Source: Gluconobacter roseus NBRC 3990 (GTDB taxonomy: Bacteria > Pseudomonadota > Alphaproteobacteria > Acetobacterales > Acetobacteraceae). From it: a DNA stretch of 64,000 nt. Where the stretch lies: assembly GCF_006538885.1 (NCBI RefSeq), contig NZ_BJLY01000002.1, forward strand, positions 620,001-684,000, given 5' to 3'. Below, piece after piece: positions 27,270 to 37,681 of the stretch. A program made the position numbers and the translations under genes. The notes beneath the pieces were generated by a model, which worked only from the letters and a program-made list of their open reading frames with translations, ran no database searches and was not told the DNA's origin. Within the stretch, counting starts at the first letter, position 1. Each line of letters opens with the position of its first letter.

Positions 27270-28360
27270 TGCTTTTCAATCTCATCGCCGCCCATGACAC
27301 GTCCCATGGCGGGTTCTTCAACCTGTTCCATTACCTGACGTTCCGTTCGGGCTGCGCCTGCCTGACGGCACTGGTCATCTCGCTGGCACTGGGCAATCCC
27401 TTCATCGCACAGCTCAAACGGATCCAGCGCGAAGGCCAGCCAATCCGCACCGTGGGCCCCGAGCGGCACATTCTGGAAAAGGCCGGCACGCCCACAATGG
27501 GCGGCATGCTGATCCTGATCGCGCCGTTCTCGGCAACGCTGCTCTGGGCCGATCTGACGAACGGGTTTGTCTGGGCGGTCATGCTGACGACGGCAGTCTT
27601 TGGGGCGGTCGGCTTTGCCGATGACTACCTGAAGCTCTCCAAACGCAATACGACCGGCGTGTCCAAGCGCACCCGGCTGGGCTGCGAGTTTCTGGCGTCG
27701 CTGATCGCCGGGATCTGGCTCCAGTCCCTGACGCCGCCGGAACTGCGCAACATGGTCGCCTTTCCGTTCGTCAAGGACGTGCTGCTTCCGCTGGGCTACG
27801 CTTTCCCGATCTTTGCGATGATCACCATCACCGGCTTCGGTAACGCCGTGAACTTCACGGACGGTCTGGACGGTCTGGCCATCGTCCCGGTCGTGATCGC
27901 AGCTTTGGTCTTCGCCCTGATCTCCTATCTGGTCGGCAACCACGTCTTCGCCGACTACCTGCAGCTCCATCCGGTTCCGGGTACGGGCGAACTCGCGGTC
28001 TTCTGCGCGGCCCTGATCGGCGCAGGCCTCGGATTCCTGTGGTTCAACGCTCCGCCAGCCGCCGTCTTCATGGGCGATACCGGCTCCCTGTCCCTCGGCG
28101 GGGCTCTCGGAGCCGTGGCCGTCGCCACCAAGCATGAACTCGTCCTGTGCATCGTGGGCGGCGTTTTCGTTGCCGAAACCCTGTCGGTCGTGATCCAGAT
28201 CTTCTGGTTCAAGCGGACGGGCCGGCGCGTGTTCCTGATGGCGCCGCTGCACCACCATTTTGAGAAAAAGGGCTGGCAGGAGCCAAAAATCGTGATCCGG
28301 TTCTGGATCGTCTCCATCGTGCTGGGCCTGTGCGGTCTGGCGACGCTGAAACTGCGATGA
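27269..28360 (+). CDS. mraY: Phospho-MurNAc-pentapeptide transferase
   Basis: Encodes a 363-residue, ten-helix inner membrane enzyme that transfers phospho-MurNAc-pentapeptide to undecaprenyl phosphate, giving lipid I. Family motifs are TPTMGG near residue 73, the catalytic DDYLK near 115, [10 protein letters not shown] near 193, FMGDTGSL near 267, and [12 protein letters not shown] near the end. It is joined to murF by a one-base and to murD by a four-base overlap. Confidence 0.98.
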   Translation: MLFNLIAAHDTSHGGFFNLFHYLTFRSGCACLTALVISLALGNPFIAQLKRIQREGQPIRTVGPERHILEKAGTPTMGGMLILIAPFSATLLWADLTNGFVWAVMLTTAVFGAVGFADDYLKLSKRNTTGVSKRTRLGCEFLASLIAGIWLQSLTPPELRNMVAFPFVKDVLLPLGYAFPIFAMITITGFGNAVNFTDGLDGLAIVPVVIAALVFALISYLVGNHVFADYLQLHPVPGTGELAVFCAALIGAGLGFLWFNAPPAAVFMGDTGSLSLGGALGAVAVATKHELVLCIVGGVFVAETLSVVIQIFWFKRTGRRVFLMAPLHHHFEKKGWQEPKIVIRFWIVSIVLGLCGLATLKLR

Positions 28361-29703
28361 GCGGCTTTCCGTCCGACCTCCTCGCAGGCGAGCGTTATGC
28401 CGTCTGCGGTCTGGGGCGCAATGGCACAGCCGTTGTGCAGGCGCTGCTCGGGATGGGCGCAGAGGTTCAGGCCTGGGATGACCGCAATGCCGATCTTCCC
28501 GCGCAGCCGAACCTGACAGTCGCCCCCCTGACCGACCTGTCCGGCATGACGGCCCTCATCCTGTCCCCCGGCATTCCCCATCTGCTGCCCAAAGCCCATC
28601 CCGTCGCGGACCTCGCCCGGGTCCAGAGAATCCAGATCCTGTCCGATGCCGAGATCCTGTATCGCGCCATCCGCAAATCCGGCTCAAAGGCTGCGTTCGT
28701 CGCAGTCACAGGAACGAACGGGAAATCGACGACAACGGCGCTGATCGCCCATCTTTTTACGACGGCCGGGCGTCCCTGCGCGGCAGGTGGCAATCTGGGC
28801 ACGGCATCGCTGGCATTACCGCTCCTGCCCGATGACGGCGTCTACGTCATCGAAATGTCGTCCTACATGCTCGAACGGCTGGACCGTTTCCACGCGAACG
28901 CCGCCTGCCTGCTGAACCTGACCCCCGACCATCTGGACCGTCACGGCGATATGGCAGGCTATGCCGCCGCCAAGGCTCATGTTTTCGACAATATGGGCCC
29001 GGACGATCTGGCCGTGATCGGCATGGATGATGACTGGTGCTGCGCCATCGCCTCACAGGTTGCATCACGCGGTGTACAGGTCGTTGAACTGGACGCAGAC
29101 GCCCTGCCTCCTTACGACGGCCCCGCCCTTCCTGGGCGGCATAATGCCCAGAATGTCGGCGCGGCCCTGGCCATTGCGCGCCATCTCGGCCTTGATGATG
29201 CGGCAATCCGGACGGGTCTGAAATCCTTTCCCGGTCTGGAACATCGCCTGCAGAAAGTCGCGGAATGCGATGGCGTCTCTTTCATCAACGACAGCAAGGC
29301 CACGAACGCTGAGGCCGTGTCCAAGGCTCTCGCCGCCTATGACAAAGTCATGTGGATTGCGGGCGGCGTTGCAAAAGCCGGTGGCATCGAAAGTCTTGCG
29401 CCCTTTTTCGATCACATCGCGCAGGCTTTTCTGATCGGACAGGATGCGGACGTTCTGGCCGCGACGCTGGAAACGCATGGCGTTCCCTTTCAGCAGTGCG
29501 GAACGCTGGAAAAGGCTGTTCCGGAAGCGTTCGAAGCCGCTCGCCACGAAAATATTCCCGTCGTCCTGCTCTCACCCGCCTGTGCAAGTTTCGATCAATT
29601 TCGCAGTTTCGAGCATCGAGGGTCACACTTCCTTCAGATTTGCGATAATATTGTGAAATCAGGCCATTCGGGCGCCACGCTCACGCAAAAGCAGGAGGAT
29701 TGA
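28357..29703 (+). CDS. murD: UDP-MurNAc-L-alanine:D-glutamate ligase
   Basis: Encodes 448 residues and adds D-glutamate to UDP-MurNAc-L-alanine. The N-terminal Rossmann-like part has VCGLGRNG; the ATP loop is [11 protein letters not shown] near residue 122; [10 protein letters not shown] and [10 protein letters not shown] follow, all typical of MurD. The ATG at 28357 overlaps the mraY stop (ATGA); an upstream in-frame start would run further into mraY and is less likely. ftsW starts four bases after the stop. Confidence 0.97.
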   Translation: MSGFPSDLLAGERYAVCGLGRNGTAVVQALLGMGAEVQAWDDRNADLPAQPNLTVAPLTDLSGMTALILSPGIPHLLPKAHPVADLARVQRIQILSDAEILYRAIRKSGSKAAFVAVTGTNGKSTTTALIAHLFTTAGRPCAAGGNLGTASLALPLLPDDGVYVIEMSSYMLERLDRFHANAACLLNLTPDHLDRHGDMAGYAAAKAHVFDNMGPDDLAVIGMDDDWCCAIASQVASRGVQVVELDADALPPYDGPALPGRHNAQNVGAALAIARHLGLDDAAIRTGLKSFPGLEHRLQKVAECDGVSFINDSKATNAEAVSKALAAYDKVMWIAGGVAKAGGIESLAPFFDHIAQAFLIGQDADVLAATLETHGVPFQQCGTLEKAVPEAFEAARHENIPVVLLSPACASFDQFRSFEHRGSHFLQICDNIVKSGHSGATLTQKQED

Positions 29704-29707
29704 CACC

Positions 29708-30901
29708 ATGTCGGGACTGTCCCGTGTCGAGACTTCTGCCGTTGCCCGCTGGTGGCGTAATCTGGACCGTGTGACGCTTGCCTGCGTTGGCCTGCTGATC
29801 GGGCTCGGCTACGTCCTGATGCTTGCGGCCAGTCCGGCCGTGGCATCCCGCATCGGTGCCTCGCGCAACATGTTCATTCTCAAGCAGGTGATCTTTCTGG
29901 CGCTGGCCGGAGCGATCGTGCTTGGAACGTCCTATCTGTCCCGGCAGGCCATCAAGAAACTCGCGATCATCGGCGGCATCATAGCGCTCGGCGCCACGGC
30001 CATGACGCTGGTGCACGGCATGGAAATCAAAGGCGCGCGCCGCTGGATTGCGCTGCCGATGATGTCGGTCCAGCCTTCCGAGTTCCTCAAGCCTTGCTTT
30101 GCGGTTGTAACCGGCTGGCTGCTTTCCGCGCGCCGTTCCGTCGTGATGTGGGGCAATATCGCTTTCCCCGGCATGCTGGTGGCCTTCCTGTGCTTCGGGT
30201 TCATTCTGGTTCTGCTGAAATCCCAGCCAGATATCGGAATGCTGTCCGTCATCACGATGGTCTTCATGACCCAGCTTTTCGTGGATGGCCTCAAGCTCTA
30301 CTGGGTCGGACTGTGCGTGGCCGGCATGGCGGGCGCCTTTGCAATCGCCTACATCGTCTTTCCGCATGTGCAGTCCCGCGTGCAGCGCTTCCTGCATCCC
30401 GATGTGGGTGACCACTACCAGATCGACACCGCTCTTCGCGCTTTCGGAAATGGCGGCCTGCTCGGCAGGGGACCCGGTGAAGGCCGCGTGAAAGATCTGC
30501 TGCCTGATGCCCATGCCGACTTCGTCTTTGCGGTTGCAGGTGAAGAATACGGCCTGATCCTGTGCATCGGCATCATCCTGCTTTTCGGTGTCATCGTTCT
30601 GCGCACCCTCCTCAAGCTGATGCATGAGGACGACCCGTTCGTCATCGTCTCCACTGCCGGTCTGGTGACAGGCTTTGGCCTTCAGGCTTTCGTCAACATG
30701 GGTTCGACATTGCATCTGATCCCGACAAAGGGCATGACCCTGCCTTTCATCTCCTATGGCGGCAGTTCGGCAATGTCGGTGGCCCTGACCATGGGTATGG
30801 TTCTGGCCCTGACACGCCATCATGTCGGCCAGAGCAGGATCGGTCAGAGAGCCTCCGCCCCATACGGACAGGCCCCATTGTTTGAGAGGAACGCGCCGTG
30901 A
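29708..30901 (+). CDS. ftsW: Septal peptidoglycan glycosyltransferase FtsW
   Basis: Encodes 397 residues of the SEDS family with about ten membrane helices. FtsW polymerises lipid II into septal glycan together with FtsI. Seen motifs are KGARRWI with QPSEFLKP near residue 115-135 and RVQRFLHPD in the large periplasmic loop, then GLITAVGDEYG-like AGEEYGLI and PFISYGGSS near the end. AGGAGG precedes the ATG by a usable distance. The GTG start of murG overlaps its stop (GTGA). Confidence 0.97.
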   Translation: MSGLSRVETSAVARWWRNLDRVTLACVGLLIGLGYVLMLAASPAVASRIGASRNMFILKQVIFLALAGAIVLGTSYLSRQAIKKLAIIGGIIALGATAMTLVHGMEIKGARRWIALPMMSVQPSEFLKPCFAVVTGWLLSARRSVVMWGNIAFPGMLVAFLCFGFILVLLKSQPDIGMLSVITMVFMTQLFVDGLKLYWVGLCVAGMAGAFAIAYIVFPHVQSRVQRFLHPDVGDHYQIDTALRAFGNGGLLGRGPGEGRVKDLLPDAHADFVFAVAGEEYGLILCIGIILLFGVIVLRTLLKLMHEDDPFVIVSTAGLVTGFGLQAFVNMGSTLHLIPTKGMTLPFISYGGSSAMSVALTMGMVLALTRHHVGQSRIGQRASAPYGQAPLFERNAP

Positions 30902-31995
30902 GCCGCCCCATCGTTATCGCCGCCGGTGGCACGGGCGGACATTTCTTCCCGGCCGAAGCCGTCGCAACCGTGCTTGCGAAACGGGGTCACGACCTTGTCC
31001 TGATGACGGACGCCCGGCATGGACGCCGTGAGACCGGTCTTTTCAAAGACCGTCCGCAATATGTGCTGGATGGCGCGGGCGTGGCTGGCAAAGGTCTTGG
31101 CGCAAAAATCCGCGGCGTAACGGCCCTGCTGCGCGGCATGATGGAAGCACGACGGATCCTGAACACGCTTGATGCCGCCGCTGTTGTGGGTTTCGGTGGC
31201 TATCCGTCCATCCCGCCTCTGACCGCATCGCGCCTTCTGCCATCGGCAAAGCGTCCGCAGATGGTCATCCATGAAGGCAATGCCGTGCTCGGGCAGGCCA
31301 ATGCCTTCCTATCCCGCTTTTCTCCGCTGATCGCCACATCCTATGCGAAGATCGCCCGACTTCCCAAAAACGCGCAGACGACACTGACCGGCATGCCTGT
31401 CCGCGCGGGCATCGAGGCGCTGTTCGGTCATGTCTATGTCCCGCCCGAAGACAGGATCAATCTTCTGGTCTGGGGTGGCTCCCTAGGCGCACGCGTGTTC
31501 TCCGAAATCGTGCCGCGGGCGCTGGCTGCCCTTCCTGAAGAATTCCGCAAACGCCTGAAAGTCACACAGCAGATCAAGGCAGATGATCTGGTCCCTGTCC
31601 GCGCCATCTACGAAAACGCGGGGATCGAAGTTGAAGCCGCCCCCTTCTTCACGGATGTTCCGGCCTGTCTGAAAAACGCCCACCTCGTGATCGGACGCGC
31701 AGGCGGTTCTTCGGTTGCGGAACTGGCCATGGCCGGTCTGCCATCCATTCTGGTGCCACTGCCCATCGCAGCATCTGATGAACAGGGCGCGAATGGTCAG
31801 GCGCTCGTCGATGCCGGTGCGGCCTGGATGATCCGACAGCCCGATTTCACGCCCCCAGCCCTGACGGCTCTGCTGACAGACATGTTTTCCCATCCCGAAA
31901 AGCTCGAAAACGCAGCAAAAGCCGCTCATCTGTGCGCGCGCCCTCATGCTGCCGCAAAAGTCGCTGATCTGATTGAATCCGCCCTGCGGTCCTGA
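30898..31995 (+). CDS. murG: Lipid II synthase MurG (GlcNAc transferase)
   Basis: Encodes 365 residues from a GTG start that overlaps the ftsW stop by four bases. MurG transfers GlcNAc from UDP-GlcNAc to lipid I on the inner face of the membrane. The glycine-rich loop [10 protein letters not shown] lies near residue 10, a second GGSLGARVF near 190, and [11 protein letters not shown] near 266 binds the nucleotide sugar. AGAGG upstream supports the GTG. Confidence 0.97.
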   Translation: MSRPIVIAAGGTGGHFFPAEAVATVLAKRGHDLVLMTDARHGRRETGLFKDRPQYVLDGAGVAGKGLGAKIRGVTALLRGMMEARRILNTLDAAAVVGFGGYPSIPPLTASRLLPSAKRPQMVIHEGNAVLGQANAFLSRFSPLIATSYAKIARLPKNAQTTLTGMPVRAGIEALFGHVYVPPEDRINLLVWGGSLGARVFSEIVPRALAALPEEFRKRLKVTQQIKADDLVPVRAIYENAGIEVEAAPFFTDVPACLKNAHLVIGRAGGSSVAELAMAGLPSILVPLPIAASDEQGANGQALVDAGAAWMIRQPDFTPPALTALLTDMFSHPEKLENAAKAAHLCARPHAAAKVADLIESALRS

Positions 31996-32033
31996 TCCCT
32001 GTTTTTTCGTTCCTGCCCAAGAGTACCTGCCCC

Positions 32034-33467
32034 ATGCGCGCCCTGCCCCTGAACATCGGAACCATTCACTTCGTCGGTATCGGCGGCATCGGCATGTCCG
32101 GCATTGCCGAAGTCCTGCACATGCTGGGCTACAAGGTGCAGGGTTCCGATATCGCCGAGGGCGCCAATGTACAGCGCCTGCGCCAGGCCGGAATTGTCGT
32201 GCATATCGGCCATGATGCCGCCAATCTGGGCGACGCGCAGGTTGTCGTGACCTCGACAGCCGTGAAAAAGGACAATCCGGAAGTCGTAGCCGCCCGCGCC
32301 AAGCTCATCCCGGTCGTGCGACGTGCGGAAATGCTGGCCGAACTGATGCGCCTGCGCTGGTCCGTCGCCATCGGCGGCACACACGGCAAAACGACCACGA
32401 CCAGCCTCGTGGCCTGCGTGCTTGAGCATGCCCGTCTGGACCCGACCGTCATCAATGGCGGCATTATCGAGGCCTACGGCACCAACACACGCATGGGTTC
32501 GGGCGACTGGATGGTCGTCGAGGCTGATGAGAGCGATGGCTCCTTCCTCCGTCTGCCTGCCGTGATCGCCGTCGTGACAAACATGGATCCGGAACATCTG
32601 GATCACTGGGGCACGGAAGAGGCCATGCAGGCCGGTTACGACCAGTTCGTCTCGAACATTCCGTTCTACGGCTTTGCGGTCCTGTGTGTGGATCACCCGC
32701 AGGTGCAGCAAATGATTCCGCGCCTGTCCGATCATCGCGTCATCACCTACGGCTTCAGCCCGCAGGCCGATATCCGCGCCGAGAAGGTCGTCATGGACAA
32801 GCGCGGCGCGACATTCGAGGTCGTGGTCACCAACCGCCAGCGCAACCGCTCGCGCCGCGCCGGTCCGTTCCGCCTGCCGATGCTCGGACACCACAACGTC
32901 CTGAACTCGCTCGCGGCCATCGCCGTCGCACTTGAAATGGAAATCAGCGATTCCGTGATCGCGTCCGCCCTGACGACGTTCAAGGGCGTCAAGCGCCGCT
33001 TCACGCGCACGGGCGAATATAACGGCATTTCCATCATCGACGATTATGGCCATCACCCGGTTGAAATCGCCGCCGTGCTTAAAGCCGCTCGTCAGGCCGG
33101 TGCGCGTAACGTGATCGCCGTCATGCAGCCGCACCGCTATTCACGCCTGAAAGTTCTGTTCAACGAGTTCTGCACCTGCATGAACGATGCCGACACGGTC
33201 ATTGTGGCCGACGTCTATGCCGCGGGCGAAACGCCGATCGAAGGCGCGGGCCGCGATGCGCTCGTCGAAGGCCTGCGCGACCGCGGCCACCGCTCCGTCG
33301 TGCCGCTCCCCGATCCGGCCCATCTGGCAGAAATGATCAACGCCATCGCCAAGCCGGGCGATTACGTTGTCTGCCTTGGCGCCGGCACCATTACCCAGTG
33401 GGCGCAGGCCCTTCCCGCCCAGCTCGAAGCCCTGAACCGCCAGCCCGCAACCGAAGGCGCAGCATGA
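32034..33467 (+). CDS. murC: UDP-N-acetylmuramate:L-alanine ligase
   Basis: Encodes 477 residues and adds the first amino acid to UDP-MurNAc. Motifs: [12 protein letters not shown] near residue 15, ATP loop [10 protein letters not shown] near 117, EADESDGSF near 162, [10 protein letters not shown], and [10 protein letters not shown] near 338. It follows murG by 38 bases, one of the few real gaps in the cluster, and overlaps murB by four bases. Confidence 0.98.
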   Translation: MRALPLNIGTIHFVGIGGIGMSGIAEVLHMLGYKVQGSDIAEGANVQRLRQAGIVVHIGHDAANLGDAQVVVTSTAVKKDNPEVVAARAKLIPVVRRAEMLAELMRLRWSVAIGGTHGKTTTTSLVACVLEHARLDPTVINGGIIEAYGTNTRMGSGDWMVVEADESDGSFLRLPAVIAVVTNMDPEHLDHWGTEEAMQAGYDQFVSNIPFYGFAVLCVDHPQVQQMIPRLSDHRVITYGFSPQADIRAEKVVMDKRGATFEVVVTNRQRNRSRRAGPFRLPMLGHHNVLNSLAAIAVALEMEISDSVIASALTTFKGVKRRFTRTGEYNGISIIDDYGHHPVEIAAVLKAARQAGARNVIAVMQPHRYSRLKVLFNEFCTCMNDADTVIVADVYAAGETPIEGAGRDALVEGLRDRGHRSVVPLPDPAHLAEMINAIAKPGDYVVCLGAGTITQWAQALPAQLEALNRQPATEGAA

Positions 33468-34384
33468 CGGGTAGCAGCGACTTTCCCATCAAAGGCCTGC
33501 GCGGCAGACTGACCCCGAACGCCCCGCTCGGCCCCCGTGCCTGGTTCCGCGTGGGCGGCCCGGCGGACTGGCTGTTCGTCCCCGAAGACCAGGATGATCT
33601 GGCCCTTTTCCTGCGCGAAAATCCGGCCACTATACCGGTTACGGTTCTGGGTGCGTGCTCGAACGTCATCATCCGCGACGGCGGCATTGCCGGTACGGTC
33701 ATCCGTCTGGCGCGCGGCTTTGCAGACATCACCGTTCAGGACAACAGCCTGATCGTGGGCGCAGCAGCCCTCGACATCACCGTGGCCGAACATGCCGCCG
33801 CTGCCGGTCTGGCGGGGCTGGAGTTTCTGGCCGGCATTCCGGGCTCGATCGGCGGCGCCGTCCGCATGAACGCAGGCGCCTACGGATCAGATATCAACGT
33901 CGTTCTCGAATGGGCAGACATCCTGACGGCTAAAGGCGAACTCCGTCGCCTGTCTCATGACGACCTCGGCTTTGCCTATCGTCATTCAGAGCTTCCCGAA
34001 GGCAGCGTGGTCATCCGCGCCAGCCTGCGCGGCACACCGGACAACGCAGAGGCCATCCGCAGCCGCATCGCGGAGATCCGGGCCTCGCGTGAGGCCTCGC
34101 AGCCCGTGCGGGCACGAACCGGCGGTTCCACCTTCCGTAACCCCGACGGCCACAAGGCCTGGCAGCTCATTGATGAAGCCGGCTGCCGTGGTCTTCAGAT
34201 CGGGGATGCGCAGGTCAGCGAGAAACACTGCAATTTCCTGCTCAATCTGGGACAGGCCAGCAGCGCGGATCTGGAAACGCTGGGCGAGACCGTGCGCGAA
34301 AAAGTGCTGGCACAGAGCGGCGTGGACCTGCATTGGGAAATCAAACGTATCGGGCGCAAATCCGAAGGAGAACAGACGGTATGA
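33464..34384 (+). CDS. murB: UDP-N-acetylenolpyruvoylglucosamine reductase
   Basis: Encodes 306 residues, an FAD enzyme that reduces the enolpyruvyl group to form UDP-MurNAc using NADPH. Visible motifs are [12 protein letters not shown] (first FAD region), [18 protein letters not shown] near residue 124, GSTFRNPDG near 222 and [12 protein letters not shown]. The ATG at 33464 overlaps the murC stop; a longer open frame upstream lies inside murC and is discounted. Its stop overlaps the ddl start. Confidence 0.97.
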   Translation: MTGSSDFPIKGLRGRLTPNAPLGPRAWFRVGGPADWLFVPEDQDDLALFLRENPATIPVTVLGACSNVIIRDGGIAGTVIRLARGFADITVQDNSLIVGAAALDITVAEHAAAAGLAGLEFLAGIPGSIGGAVRMNAGAYGSDINVVLEWADILTAKGELRRLSHDDLGFAYRHSELPEGSVVIRASLRGTPDNAEAIRSRIAEIRASREASQPVRARTGGSTFRNPDGHKAWQLIDEAGCRGLQIGDAQVSEKHCNFLLNLGQASSADLETLGETVREKVLAQSGVDLHWEIKRIGRKSEGEQTV

Positions 34385-35292
34385 AGGTCGCAGTCCTGTT
34401 GGGGGGAACATCCAGTGAGCGGCCTGTCAGTCTCGTCAGCGGCGAAGCCGCAATCGAGGCGCTGCGCGAAAAAGGGCACGATGTCACCCCGATCGATGTC
34501 GGACCGGATATCGCAACGACCATCGCCAGCCTGAAAGCCGCCGCACCTGACGTCGTTTTCAATGCCCTGCACGGCCCACGTGGCGAAGACGGTGCCATTC
34601 AGGGCGTTCTGGAATGGCTTGACCTGCCCTACACCCATTCCGGCATCCGCGCCTCGGCCGTAGCAATGGACAAGGGCGCAACCCGTATCCTTCTGGCCGC
34701 CGCCGGTCTGCCCGTTGCACAGGGACGCGTCGTGACGGTTGAAGAGCTGGCCGAAGCCGATCCTCTTCCCACACCCTACGTCATCAAGCCCGTCGCCGAA
34801 GGCTCCTCCGTCGGTGTCGAGATCGTGCGGACGGGAGATAACCGTCGCGCCGAAATTGCACAGACCTGGCGTTTCGGAAAAGAAGCGCTGGTCGAGAGCT
34901 TCATTCCCGGCCGCGAACTGACCGCAGGTGTCATGGGAGACCGGGCTCTGGCCGTTACGGACATCCTGCCCAGCGAAACGGCCGCGTTCTACGATTTCGA
35001 AGCCAAGTACAAGGCAGGCGGCTCACGTCACGTGGTCCCTGCAGAGCTTCCGCAGGCCGTGACGGAGCGGGCGCTCGATTACGCCCTGCGCGCCCATCAG
35101 ACGCTAGGCTGTCAGGGCGCGAGCCGAACGGATTTCCGCTACGACGAGGACACCGACACGCTGGTCATCCTCGAGGTCAACACGCAGCCCGGCATGACGC
35201 CGACATCCCTGCTGCCTGAACAGGCCGCCTATTGCGGAATTTCCTATCCGGAACTGTGTGACTGGATGGTCCGGGAGGCACTGACGCGCTGA
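34381..35292 (+). CDS. ddl: D-alanine:D-alanine ligase
   Basis: Encodes 303 residues of the ATP-grasp superfamily; joins two D-alanines for the MurF step. [18 protein letters not shown] at the start, ALHGPRGEDGAIQG near residue 61, HSGIRASAVAMDK and EVNTQPGMTPTSLLP near 260-275 are the standard motifs. Ribosome site GAAGGAG lies in murB. The gene overlaps murB by four bases and ftsQ by one base (TGATG). Confidence 0.97.
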   Translation: MKVAVLLGGTSSERPVSLVSGEAAIEALREKGHDVTPIDVGPDIATTIASLKAAAPDVVFNALHGPRGEDGAIQGVLEWLDLPYTHSGIRASAVAMDKGATRILLAAAGLPVAQGRVVTVEELAEADPLPTPYVIKPVAEGSSVGVEIVRTGDNRRAEIAQTWRFGKEALVESFIPGRELTAGVMGDRALAVTDILPSETAAFYDFEAKYKAGGSRHVVPAELPQAVTERALDYALRAHQTLGCQGASRTDFRYDEDTDTLVILEVNTQPGMTPTSLLPEQAAYCGISYPELCDWMVREALTR

Positions 35293-36230
35293 TGCGGGAG
35301 GATCCGTCCTTTCAGAGAGACGATTTTGTCCGGGAACGCTATTCCGGGGCCCTCCCGCCCCAGGAAGACCGTCCGTCACGGGCAAAGCTGTTCTGGCGCC
35401 GGCAACGGCGGCTGATCCGGCCTGCAATCGTGTTTCTGGTCGTGATGGGAATTGCTGGCGCTGGCATGCGCCTTCTGTATGACGCCGCCTCCGAAGAACG
35501 CTTCGCCCCATTTCGGGCCCGTCTGGTGGAAATGGAGCCGCTACCCATCCGCCACATCGTCGTCAACGGTCGTTGCATGACAAGCGAAGCCTCGATCGAG
35601 GAGGCTCTTGGCACCTCCATCGGTCATCCAATCTTCGGATTTTCCGTCGAAGCGGCCCGCCAGAGGCTGGATGAACTGCCATTTATTGACCATGCCACGG
35701 TCGAACGGCACATGCCCGATACGATCATCATCACGCTCGTCGAGCGGACTCCAATCGCCGTCTGGCAGGACCGGGGTCATTTCATGCCCATCAACCGGGC
35801 GGGAGAAGAAGTGTCCGATCAGGGCATGACCGGGAAAAATGCGCAGGCGTTTCTCCAGTTACCACTGGTTGTCGGCGAAGGCGCGAATACGGCAGCGGCG
35901 AGCGTGATTGATGCCCTGAACCATGAGCCTCTGGTCAAAAGTCAGGTCACGGCCCTGATCCGCGTGGGCAACCGACGCTGGAACGCCACGCTCAAGGACG
36001 GGACGACCGTCATGCTGCCTGAAGGCGAGGAAGCCGCGGCATTCACCCGTCTGGCCCGCTATCAGCAGAGCATGCGTCTGCTGGAACGTCCGGTCCAGTC
36101 GATTGATCTGCGGCTTCCGGACCGGATGGTCGTTCACCAGCCTCCGCAGGCCCCGGCTCCTGCCCCCGACAAGGCGAAAACCGATCCGTCCTCACCTCCA
36201 CCACCAGCAGACGGCACGAAACAGCCATGA
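35292..36230 (+). CDS. ftsQ: Cell division protein FtsQ
   Basis: Encodes 312 residues. A basic cytoplasmic N-terminus of about 40 residues leads to one membrane helix (IRPAIVFLVVMGIAGAGM). A POTRA domain follows, with IRHIVVNGRCMTSEASIEEALG and FSVEAARQRLDELPFIDHATVERHMPD in part, then the beta domain with TLVERTPIAVWQ. FtsQ scaffolds FtsL/FtsB in the divisome. The C-terminal 35 residues are Pro/Ala/Lys-rich. Overlaps ddl by one and ftsA by four bases. Confidence 0.95.
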   Translation: MREDPSFQRDDFVRERYSGALPPQEDRPSRAKLFWRRQRRLIRPAIVFLVVMGIAGAGMRLLYDAASEERFAPFRARLVEMEPLPIRHIVVNGRCMTSEASIEEALGTSIGHPIFGFSVEAARQRLDELPFIDHATVERHMPDTIIITLVERTPIAVWQDRGHFMPINRAGEEVSDQGMTGKNAQAFLQLPLVVGEGANTAAASVIDALNHEPLVKSQVTALIRVGNRRWNATLKDGTTVMLPEGEEAAAFTRLARYQQSMRLLERPVQSIDLRLPDRMVVHQPPQAPAPAPDKAKTDPSSPPPPADGTKQP

Positions 36231-37624
36231 ATGACCTCACCTCCATGTCAGATCTTCCGGCATTCCGTCGCCGGGGCGGTCTCAGGGGCCGGTCCCTCAT
36301 CCCTGTCGGTGGCGAACGTGACGTCAGCGTTAACCGGGTACCGCGCGACATCCTCCCGCTTCCACCGGAAGAGACACATCGCAACATTGCCTGGCGTCCG
36401 GGAATTTTTGGCGCACTGGATATCGGCACGACCAAGATGACCTGCCTGATCGGCAAGGGCGAGGCTGACGGTTCCATTCAGGTGCTGGGTTATGGATGGC
36501 GCCGTTCCCATGGCATCCGGTCTGGGTCCATCGTCGACATCCGTGAAGCCGAAGCCGCCATCCGCGCCACCGTCGGGCAAGCCGAGGAAGCCGCCGAACG
36601 CCGCATGGATTCGCTCGTCGTCAATCTGTCCTGCGGACGGCCACTGAGCCGTCTGGTGGATGCACAGATTCCCATTGGTGGCCGCGAAGTCACCGCCGGA
36701 GACGTGCAGCGCCTGATTGCGGAAGGACAGGCCCGCGCCTGGATGGAGGGCCGCGAGGTCATTCACACGCTTCCCATCGGATATGTCGTTGATTCCATCC
36801 CCGGCATCGCAGACCCAATCGGCCACCAGTGCGAAGAACTGGCCACGCGTATGCATGTGGTGGACATGAACTCCAGTGCGCTTCGCACGCTCGATGCCGT
36901 CCTTCAGCACGCAGAACTGAAACTGGACGGACTGGTCGCAAGCCCGTTCGCCTCCGGTGTCTCCGTCCTGGCCGCCGAAGAACGCGAACTGGGCGTCACC
37001 GTCGTGGAAATGGGCGGCGGCACGACTTCCCTTGCGGTTTTCTGTGAAGGCAAACTGCTCCACACCGCCCAGATCCGCGTCGGCGGTCTGCATGTCACGC
37101 GCGATATTGCCGGTGTGCTCTCAACGTCTCTGGAAACGGCCGAGCGTCTCAAGACGATGTATGGCGCGGCCCAGATGGGCTCGGATGACCAGCGGGAAAT
37201 CCTGTCGGTTCCCCTCATCGGCGAGAATAGCGACCGACTGGTCCGCCTCCAGCGGTCCAAAGTCATTTCCGTCATCCAGCCCCGGATCGAAGAGACCCTC
37301 GAACTCGTTCGTCAGTCACTCGACAACGCCGGGCTGGGCCGACTGGCCAATGGCAGGGTCGTCCTGACAGGCGGAGCATCGCTGCTGGAAGGAATCGTCC
37401 CTGTCGCAACCCGCATCCTCGGCCGACCGGTCCGGATGGGGAAACCCCAGAATATTTACGGCCTGCCAGAGACGGCCGCGGCTTCGGCAGGCTTTTCAAC
37501 CGCTGCGGGGCTTCTGGCCTGGGCAGCGGGTGCGGATCGGGACTTCGGAGATATTTCCGCTCCCGAACCAAGACCTCGCGGACTTGTTAAACGTCTCGTA
37601 GGCTTCATACGTAACCATGTATAA
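36227..37624 (+). CDS. ftsA: Cell division protein FtsA
   Basis: Encodes 465 residues of the actin-like ATPase that tethers FtsZ to the membrane. Phosphate loop GALDIGTTKMTCLIG lies near residue 62, EMGGGTTSLAVF near 259 and VVLTGGASLLEG near 380. The C-terminus VKRLVGFIRNHV forms the membrane-binding amphipathic helix. The first 55 residues are an Arg-rich extension before the core. It overlaps ftsQ by four bases; ftsZ follows after 57 bases. Confidence 0.97.
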   Translation: MNDLTSMSDLPAFRRRGGLRGRSLIPVGGERDVSVNRVPRDILPLPPEETHRNIAWRPGIFGALDIGTTKMTCLIGKGEADGSIQVLGYGWRRSHGIRSGSIVDIREAEAAIRATVGQAEEAAERRMDSLVVNLSCGRPLSRLVDAQIPIGGREVTAGDVQRLIAEGQARAWMEGREVIHTLPIGYVVDSIPGIADPIGHQCEELATRMHVVDMNSSALRTLDAVLQHAELKLDGLVASPFASGVSVLAAEERELGVTVVEMGGGTTSLAVFCEGKLLHTAQIRVGGLHVTRDIAGVLSTSLETAERLKTMYGAAQMGSDDQREILSVPLIGENSDRLVRLQRSKVISVIQPRIEETLELVRQSLDNAGLGRLANGRVVLTGGASLLEGIVPVATRILGRPVRMGKPQNIYGLPETAAASAGFSTAAGLLAWAAGADRDFGDISAPEPRPRGLVKRLVGFIRNHV

Positions 37625-37681
37625 GCTACTACAGATCATAACGCCCTCACCTGTCGCTTTCATGCAGTTCCGGACCAGATC

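Noticed and set aside
27113-28258. A 381-residue open frame on the minus strand
   Set aside because: Antisense to mraY; a membrane protein read backwards gives a hydrophilic Gln/Asp/Arg-rich shadow.
29681-30823. A 380-residue open frame on the minus strand
   Set aside because: Antisense to ftsW; His/Gln/Asp-rich shadow without domains.
31944-33134. A 396-residue open frame on the minus strand
   Set aside because: Antisense to murG/murC; no motif and typical shadow composition.
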